Shown here: positions 58,103 through 64,000 of the stretch, piece after piece
How the letters are laid out: each line of letters starts with the position of its first letter
Position numbering within the stretch: position 1 is the first letter of the stretch
NCBI GenBank assembly: GCA_021789895.1
Contig: JAJYIU010000011.1
Coordinates: 1-64,000, forward strand
Direction of reading: 5' to 3'
Length of the DNA: 64,000 bases
Origin: Acidobacteriota bacterium
Lineage (GTDB): Bacteria; Acidobacteriota; Terriglobia; Terriglobales; SCQP01
Made by a program: the position numbers and the translations under genes
Notes under the pieces: model-generated
What the model was told of the DNA's origin: nothing
Seen by the model: the letters and a program-made list of their open reading frames with translations, nothing else
The model's database searches: none

Positions 58103-59554
58103 CTAGTTATCCGCTTCCGTCCCCCGCCCGGCCGCTTCCGCCTTGAGGATTTTCATCAGGTTGGTGCGCCCGGGAACGCCGTAGGGCGCGCCGGCGACCA
58201 GCGCGAAGGCCGCGCCCGGCGCCAGGCAGCCGGCGGCCAGCAGCCGCGCCTCGGCGCGGGTGATCATCTCGTCGGTAGAGGCGATTTCGGGCAGCGAAAG
58301 CGGCGTCACGCCCCAATACAGCGCCATGCGGTCGCGGGTGCGCGGGTTGGGCGTCAGCGCGTAAATCGGACACGGCGGGCGATAGCCGCTGAGCAGCCGC
58401 GCGGTCGAGCCGGTCTGGGTGAAGGCGGCAATCGCGTCCAGCGGCAGGGCGGCGGCCGCCTGCGCCGCTGCCGCCGCGATCGCCTCCGGAATCGAGCCCG
58501 AGGGCATCGCCGGCGCCAGCGCCGGCGCGAGCTTTTCCGCTTCCACGATCAGACGCTCGAGCACCCGCACCGCCTCGACTGGATACTCTCCGCTGGCGGT
58601 CTCTTCCGAAAGCATCAGCGCGTCGGAGCCGTCCAGCACGGCGTTGACCACGTCGCTGGCTTCGGCGCGCGTCGGGCGCGGCTGCCGCGTCATCGAAACC
58701 AGCATCTGCGTCGCGGTGATCACCGGCATTCGCCGCCGGCGGGCGGCGCGTATGATGTTTTTCTGGATCGCCGGCACCTGCTCCAGCGGCAGCTCCACGC
58801 CCAGGTCGCCGCGCGCCACCATCACCCCGTCGGCGGCGGCCAGTATTTCGTCCAGGTGCTCGAGCGCCTGCGGCTTCTCCAGCTTCGCCACCACCGCCGT
58901 ATCCAGCCCCCGGCCCTGGTGGCGTCCCGCCCAGTAGCGCATGCGCTCGCGCAGCAGCCGCAGGTCGCGCGCGCTGCGTATGAACGAGAGCGCAATCGCA
59001 TCCAACCCCTGCTCCAGGCCGAATTCGAGGTCGGCGAAATCCTTTTCGCTCAGCGCCGGAATCTCCAGCCCGCCGCCGGGCAAATTGATGCCCTTGCGCT
59101 CGCCCAGCAGCCCGCCGGTCACCACCTCGCACTCCACCCCGCCGGCGCAGGTCTGGAGCACGCGCAGCTCGAACGCGCCGTCTGCCAGCAGCACTGCGTC
59201 GCCGGAGTGCAGGTGCGGGCTGAGATCGAAGCTGGTCGGAAGCCGCGCGGCGTTGCCCGGGGCGCTGTCCATCACCAGCGCCACTCGCGCCCCCGGCTCC
59301 AGCCGCACCGGTTGATGATCTTCCAGCAGCCCGATGCGCAGCTTCGGCCCGGCCAGGTCCTGCAGCACCGCGATCGGACGGTCGAGCACGCGCGCCGCCT
59401 CCCGCACTCGCTGCAGCAGCCCGGCGTGATAAGCATGGTCGCCATGCGAAAAATTCAGCCGCGCCACGTCCATCCCGGCTTCCATCAGCGCCCGAATGCG
59501 CTCCGGAGTATCGCTGGCCGGTCCCAGCGTGCATACGATTTTGGCGCGCCGCAT
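58103..59554 (-). CDS. pyk: pyruvate kinase
   Basis: 'RRAKIVCTLGPASDTPERIRALMEAGMDVARLNFSHG', 'MVARGDLGVELPLEQVPAIQKNII', 'TATQMLVSM'. Confidence 0.97.
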   Translation of the reverse strand: MRRAKIVCTLGPASDTPERIRALMEAGMDVARLNFSHGDHAYHAGLLQRVREAARVLDRPIAVLQDLAGPKLRIGLLEDHQPVRLEPGARVALVMDSAPGNAARLPTSFDLSPHLHSGDAVLLADGAFELRVLQTCAGGVECEVVTGGLLGERKGINLPGGGLEIPALSEKDFADLEFGLEQGLDAIALSFIRSARDLRLLRERMRYWAGRHQGRGLDTAVVAKLEKPQALEHLDEILAAADGVMVARGDLGVELPLEQVPAIQKNIIRAARRRRMPVITATQMLVSMTRQPRPTRAEASDVVNAVLDGSDALMLSEETASGEYPVEAVRVLERLIVEAEKLAPALAPAMPSGSIPEAIAAAAAQAAAALPLDAIAAFTQTGSTARLLSGYRPPCPIYALTPNPRTRDRMALYWGVTPLSLPEIASTDEMITRAEARLLAAGCLAPGAAFALVAGAPYGVPGRTNLMKILKAEAAGRGTEADN

Positions 59555-59683
59555 ATTTCGAGAGTACCAGCCCTAAGCCGCTCCGTTGCGCCGGGCGCCG
59601 GGAATCGCGCCGCCCCTGCCAGCCTCTGCGCCGCGCGGTTCTTGTACACTATGGATAACCCGCCCGAAGATGAGGACTCCGCC

Positions 59684-60739
59684 ATGCTCCGAAGCCGCTT
59701 TCTGTTCTGCATGTTGTTGTGTAGCGTTGGCGCGCTGCCGTTAGCGGCCCAAAGCAGTGCCCCGGCCCTTGCCGCCAGCCACCGCCCGCGGCGGCATTTT
59801 CGTTTTCGCTATGCCGTGGTCATATCCAATCCGCATCCCGGCGCGCAACTCCGCATCTGGATTCCGGCGGCGCACAGCGACCGCAGCCAGCGCGTGCGCG
59901 TGATCAGCGCCACCGGCAGCCTGCCGCTGCGGCTATACCGCCAGCCGGAATATGGCAACCGGGTCTGGTACGCGCAGACGCGCCGCGCCCCGGCCGGCAA
60001 GCTGCGCTTCAACTTCGTTTACGACGTGCTGCGCTACCGCGATGACCGGCTGATCGGCCGCGCCGCGCCCGCGGCGCGCATACAGGCCACGGCGCTGCCG
60101 CTGTCGGTGCGCCCCTACCTGCTGCCCAATCGCCTGGTGCCGGTCAACGGCCTGCCCGCCCGCCTGGCGCGCGCCGCCACCGCCGGCCAGACCACTCCTT
60201 TGGCCAAAGCCCATGCCCTGTATGCCTACGTGCTGCATCATATGACCTATTCGAAAACCGGCACCGGCTGGGGACACGGCAACGCTCTCTACGCCTGCAC
60301 CGCCCATCACGGCAATTGCACCGATTTCCATTCCCTGTTCATGGCCATGGCGCGCTCGCAGGGCATCCCGGTGCGCTTTTATATCGGCTTCCCGCTGCCC
60401 TCCCATCAGGACGGCGGCCTGATCGGCGGCTATCATTGCTGGGTCAACTTCTACATCCACGGCCTGGGCTGGCTGCCGGCCGATATCTCCGAAGCCTGGC
60501 TGCATCCCCGCAACGCGCGCTTCTTTTTCGGCAACCTCGACGCCAACCGCGTGCGCTTCACCGCCGGCCGCGACCTTGTCCTGCGCCCGCGCCAGCAGGG
60601 CCCGCCGCTGAACTATTTCGTTTATCCCTACGTCGAGCGCAACGGCCGCCCCGATGCCCAGGTCAGCGACCGCTTTCATTTTCACGATCTCGCCGCGCCG
60701 CGGACTGCCTCGCTCGCCCGGCGCAAGCTCTCGCGCTGA
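59684..60739 (+). CDS. exported transglutaminase-like domain protein
   Basis: Signal peptide; Cys/His/Asp context 'HHGNCTDFHSLFMAMARSQGIPVRFYIGFPLP' and 'GGYHCWVNFYIHGLGWLPADISEA'. Confidence 0.88.
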   Translation: MLRSRFLFCMLLCSVGALPLAAQSSAPALAASHRPRRHFRFRYAVVISNPHPGAQLRIWIPAAHSDRSQRVRVISATGSLPLRLYRQPEYGNRVWYAQTRRAPAGKLRFNFVYDVLRYRDDRLIGRAAPAARIQATALPLSVRPYLLPNRLVPVNGLPARLARAATAGQTTPLAKAHALYAYVLHHMTYSKTGTGWGHGNALYACTAHHGNCTDFHSLFMAMARSQGIPVRFYIGFPLPSHQDGGLIGGYHCWVNFYIHGLGWLPADISEAWLHPRNARFFFGNLDANRVRFTAGRDLVLRPRQQGPPLNYFVYPYVERNGRPDAQVSDRFHFHDLAAPRTASLARRKLSR

Positions 60740-60858
60740 CCGGGCGGCGCGGTTTTTGCCACCGTTCGCCGGCGGCGCGCATCGCATCTGCAGCCGGCGG
60801 ATTGGGCCATCAAAACGGCTCAGCTTCCGGCAATTCTCTTGAACGAGGACTTGCAGCC

Positions 60859-61200
60859 ATGTTCATCCGGCAATTGCGGCGAATCGCCCTTCTGGCGGCC
60901 ACCCTGGGGCTGGCTTTGACCGCCGGCGCGGCCACCACGCGCCTGACCGGCACCATCACCGACAGCATGTGCGGCCTGCATCACATGATGAAAGGCAATC
61001 CCGCCAAATGCACCCGCGACTGCGTGAAAAGCGGCAGCCATTTCGCCCTGGCAGTGCATGGCCGCGTGATCGTGCTGCAGCCGGAAAACGCCGCGGCCAG
61101 GTCGGCGCTCTCGCGCTATGCCGCCCGGCGGGTCACCCTCTTCGGCAGCTATTCAGGCAAAATCTTCGAGGTCAGCCGGGTCGTAAAAGCCGGCAAATAA
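60859..61200 (+). CDS. small secreted Cys-containing protein (DUF5818-like)
   Basis: Signal 'IALLAATLGLALTAGAA'; 'RLTGTITDSMCGLHHMMKGNPAKCTRDCVKSGSHFALAVHGRVIVLQ'. Confidence 0.7.
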   Translation: MFIRQLRRIALLAATLGLALTAGAATTRLTGTITDSMCGLHHMMKGNPAKCTRDCVKSGSHFALAVHGRVIVLQPENAAARSALSRYAARRVTLFGSYSGKIFEVSRVVKAGK

Positions 61201-61307
61201 GCTAAGCGCAATCGAACGGCTGGCGGCTGCATGCTGGCGGCTAACCTGGCTGATCGCTGGCGCTGGCTGGCTGAGGTCGCGCCCGCCGCGGCATAATAGC
61301 GCCAAGC

Positions 61308-62081
61308 ATGTTTTTCCTGAAAAAATTGATTGGCATGCTGCTCATGCCGCTGCCGGTGGCGCTGGGCTTGCTTTTGGCGGCGCTGGTGTTGTTCTGGCGC
61401 CAGCGCCGCTTCCGGCTGGCGCGCTGGCTGGCGTCCGCCGCCTGGCTGCTGCTGTTTCTAGCCGGCAGCCAATGGATGGCGTGGCAGCTCGAAGGCCCGC
61501 TCACCGGCCGCTATCCTCCCTGGCGTGTCTCCCAGGCCGGCAGTGGCGCGCCCGCCACCATCGTCGTGCTCGGCGGCGGCAAGCATCGCAATGCCCGTCT
61601 CCCCATCGTGGCCCGGCTCACGCAGGTGTCGTTGAACCGCCTGGTCGAAGGCATACGCCTGTATCGCGCCTTGCACGCGATTCAGCCCGGCGAGCGCCTG
61701 CTGCTTTCCGGCGGCCCGCGCCGGGCGCCGGAGGCGCTGCTGATGCGCCAGGTCGCTCTCGCCTTGGGCGTGCCGGACGCCGCACTGGAGTTGGAAACTA
61801 CTTCGCTCGATACCCCTTCCCAGGCGCGCCACCTGAAACCGATGCTCGGCGCCCGGCCTTTCCTGCTGGTGACTTCCGCCGTTCACATGCCGCGCGCCAT
61901 GGCCCTGTTCAAACGACAGGGCCTCGATCCGATCCCCGCTGCCTCCGATTGGACTGCCTCCTCCCCCTCGAATTGGATGTCTTGGCTGCCCAATGCGGCA
62001 ACCCTGCAAGACGCCTCCGCCGCCTGGCACGAAATCCTGGGCCGGCTTTGGGAATCTCTCCGCGGAGAAACCGCGGGATGA
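61308..62081 (+). CDS. YdcF/ElyC-like (DUF218) membrane protein
   Basis: N-terminal TMs; 'ATIVVLGGGKH', 'GERLLLSGGP', 'ELETTSLDTPSQARHLKPML', 'LLVTSAVHMPRAMALFKRQGLDPIPAASD'. Confidence 0.9.
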   Translation: MFFLKKLIGMLLMPLPVALGLLLAALVLFWRQRRFRLARWLASAAWLLLFLAGSQWMAWQLEGPLTGRYPPWRVSQAGSGAPATIVVLGGGKHRNARLPIVARLTQVSLNRLVEGIRLYRALHAIQPGERLLLSGGPRRAPEALLMRQVALALGVPDAALELETTSLDTPSQARHLKPMLGARPFLLVTSAVHMPRAMALFKRQGLDPIPAASDWTASSPSNWMSWLPNAATLQDASAAWHEILGRLWESLRGETAG

Positions 62082-62812
62082 TGCCGCCGCGCATCGTGCT
62101 GGTCGGCGTCCGCAACCCGCTCAATATCGGCGCCGCCGCGCGCGCCCTGGCTAATTTCGGCCTGGACGAACTGGTGCTGGTGCGCCCCTACTCGGAAGCC
62201 TGGAAGACCGCCCGCTCCGCCCGCGCCGGACAGGCCGTGCTCGCACGCGCTCGTGTCGCCGCCAATCTTGCCGACGCCCTCGCCGGCGTGAGCTTGGCGC
62301 TGGGCACCTCCTCCGCCACCGGCCGCAAACCCGAAATCGAGCTGCTGGAATGGCCCGATTCCCTGGACCGCTTCGACCTCTCCCGCCCCTGGGCCCTGCT
62401 CTTCGGCTCGGAAAAAACCGGCTTGACCACCGAAGACCTCAGCTACTGCCAGGCCGTCTTGCGCCTGAAAACCGCCGCCGCCAGTCCCTCCATGAACCTC
62501 GGCCAGGCGGTTGCCGTCTGCGGCTACGAGCTCCGCCGGCGACTGGATTTAATGCCGCTCGCAGCCTCCGCTTCGCCGCCCGCGCTTGCAGCCTCCACGC
62601 CGGCGCCCGCCGCCGATCTCGCCACCCGCGACCGCCTGGCCTCCGCCTTCGTGCCGCTGCTCGAACAACTGGGCGTCTTCCGCGGCCAGCATCGCGCCAG
62701 CCAGACCCGCCGCCTGCGCCGCATGCTGGCGCGCTGGGAATTGAGCCCCGGCGACGCCCGCCTGCTGCTCGGCCTCGCCCGCGAGCTCCGCCGCACGCTG
62801 AGCCATCGCTAG
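62078..62812 (+). CDS. TrmJ-like SpoU-family RNA 2'-O-methyltransferase
   Basis: 'IVLVGVRNPLNIGAAARALANFGLDELVLVRP', 'ALLFGSEKTGLTTEDL', 'PSMNLGQAVAVCGYEL'. Confidence 0.9.
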   Translation: MMPPRIVLVGVRNPLNIGAAARALANFGLDELVLVRPYSEAWKTARSARAGQAVLARARVAANLADALAGVSLALGTSSATGRKPEIELLEWPDSLDRFDLSRPWALLFGSEKTGLTTEDLSYCQAVLRLKTAAASPSMNLGQAVAVCGYELRRRLDLMPLAASASPPALAASTPAPAADLATRDRLASAFVPLLEQLGVFRGQHRASQTRRLRRMLARWELSPGDARLLLGLARELRRTLSHR

Positions 62813-62901
62813 CCTCCCTATCTACGCCGCGCAGGCGATATCGAAGGACTTGCGAAGCAATAATTTTTTAGCTGATCAATGTCGGCTGATCGCGCTTTTT
62901 G

Positions 62902-63609
62902 CTACCGCGCGGCCGCCGCCGCGCTGGTCGCGCCGCTGTCGGTGCCGGCGGTATCGCCTTCAGCCGGCTGCGCCATCAGCTTGAGCCGGGCGACGTGCAA
63001 GACGTGATTCCGCCGCCGGCCGCTGACCACGATGCGCAGATGATCTTTGGCGCGCGTATGCAGCAGCGCGTTCAGTGCAATGGCGTTGCCGTGGGCGTCG
63101 AAGCGCACGAACTGCCCCTTCGAGAGCACGCCATAGCCGGCCTGCCGGCATTCGGCGCGCAGGGCGCAGGCGCGCGTGTGGACCGCGCCGGAAATGCCCT
63201 GCGCGATCAGCTTGGGAGCGCAATGCGCGTCCACCAGCCAGCCCCGCAGGGTGACGCTGCCGGATTGGAAATGCAGCCACAGGCCCGAGCCGGCCAGCAG
63301 CAGCAGCGCGGCCAGCGCCCAGGCGGGAAACAAGCCCGTACGGCCGGGCAGAAAGCGCTGCCAGGCAGGCGCGGGGCGGGTATGCAGTTGCAGCGCCAGC
63401 CGCTGCTCCAGCCGGCTGCTGGCCGGCTCCGGCATGCTCTCCGGCAAGCCCTGCCGCAGCAATTCGCCTGCGGGCTTGCATTCTTCCAGACAGGCGCGGC
63501 ATTCCGGACACAGGCGCAGGTGTTCCAGCACCGCCGCCTGCGCCGCCGCGTCCAATTCGCCTTCCAGCAAGGCGCAAAAGTATTCGCGAATCGGCTGACA
63601 ATCCATCAT
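62902..63609 (-). CDS. zf-HC2 anti-sigma factor with extracytoplasmic C-terminal domain
   Basis: 'EHLRLCPECRACLEEC', TM 'AWALAALLLLAGSGLWLHF'; overlaps ECF sigma stop by 4 nt. Confidence 0.85.
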   Translation of the reverse strand: MMDCQPIREYFCALLEGELDAAAQAAVLEHLRLCPECRACLEECKPAGELLRQGLPESMPEPASSRLEQRLALQLHTRPAPAWQRFLPGRTGLFPAWALAALLLLAGSGLWLHFQSGSVTLRGWLVDAHCAPKLIAQGISGAVHTRACALRAECRQAGYGVLSKGQFVRFDAHGNAIALNALLHTRAKDHLRIVVSGRRRNHVLHVARLKLMAQPAEGDTAGTDSGATSAAAAAR

Positions 63610-64000
63610 CCAATTCCTCGCTCGGCGGTCGCCAGCCGGGTCAGCCGCTGGCGCAGCATCTGGCGGGCGCGCAACAGCCGGGTTTTCACATTGGCATCGC
63701 TGAGTTTCAAGATTCGGGCGGTATCGTGGGTGGAAAGCTCCTGTAAATCCCGCAGCACCAGCACCAGGCGGTAGCCCGCCGGCAGCCCCGATAGCGCCAG
63801 CGCAATGCGCTGCCGCTGTTCCTCGCGCGCCAGGTTCTGCTCCGGGGTGTCGTGCGTATCCACCGCCTCGCGCGCCATCTGGCCTTCGTCCTGCGCTCGC
63901 GGCTCGTCCAGCGATTCCCACATCGCGGCGTGGCTTTTGCGCAGCCGCATGCGCGCGGCGTTGATCGCAATCTGCGTCAGCCAGGTGGAAAAACGCGACT
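63606..64000 (-). CDS. ECF RNA polymerase sigma factor (partial, 5' end outside window)
   Basis: 'RFSTWLTQIAINAARMRLRK' through window edge; sigma4 'LSGLPAGYRLVLVLRDLQELSTHDTARILKLSDANVKTRLLRARQML'. Confidence 0.93.
   Translation of the reverse strand, partial: SRFSTWLTQIAINAARMRLRKSHAAMWESLDEPRAQDEGQMAREAVDTHDTPEQNLAREEQRQRIALALSGLPAGYRLVLVLRDLQELSTHDTARILKLSDANVKTRLLRARQMLRQRLTRLATAERGIG

Noticed and set aside
58107-59534. 475-aa alternate-frame ORF inside pyk
   Set aside because: Ala/Arg/Gly-rich out-of-frame translation of a conserved gene.
61218-61275. Clustered GCTGGC-type short repeats upstream of ydcF-like gene
   Set aside because: Imperfect and short; no regular period or spacer structure, not CRISPR-like.

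Overview
High-GC chromosomal window with dense, mostly housekeeping gene content. Gene content and style (bifunctional transaldolase/PGI, secreted beta-propellers, GH29/GH30/GH39 enzymes) suggest an Acidobacteria-like genome; this is an inference, no search was run. I see no CRISPR array, rRNA, convincing tRNA, transposase or prophage. Main blocks: (1) methyltransferase, FAD oxidoreductase, Sel1-repeat protein, a TlpA-like protein lacking its first catalytic Cys, and a PQQ-like propeller (0.3-6.2 kb); (2) pentose-phosphate operon tal-pgi fusion/zwf/opcA/rpe (8.7-15.1 kb); (3) hldD, ribD, YncE-like propeller, ribE, GH39 (16.5-22.1 kb); (4) an ABC ATPase fused to a DtxR-like metal-sensor region, then a stand-alone nuoB (22.2-24.0 kb); (5) ftsK; (6) an 11-gene reverse-strand overlapping membrane cluster RDD/zinc-ribbon/.../DUF4129/DUF4350/MoxR/DUF58/SpoIIM/RDD (29.9-39.5 kb); (7) GH29, Uma2, and a cobalamin riboswitch controlling a TonB receptor plus cobQ; (8) the most striking locus (46.8-53.8 kb): two paralogous multiheme cytochrome c + cytochrome b modules (11 and 9 CXXCH) on opposite strands flanking a NarL-type response regulator and a histidine kinase whose extracytoplasmic domain itself carries a CXXCH heme-c motif; (9) POTRA protein, GH30, pyruvate kinase, transglutaminase-like protein, YdcF-like, TrmJ-like and an ECF sigma/anti-sigma pair at the right edge.
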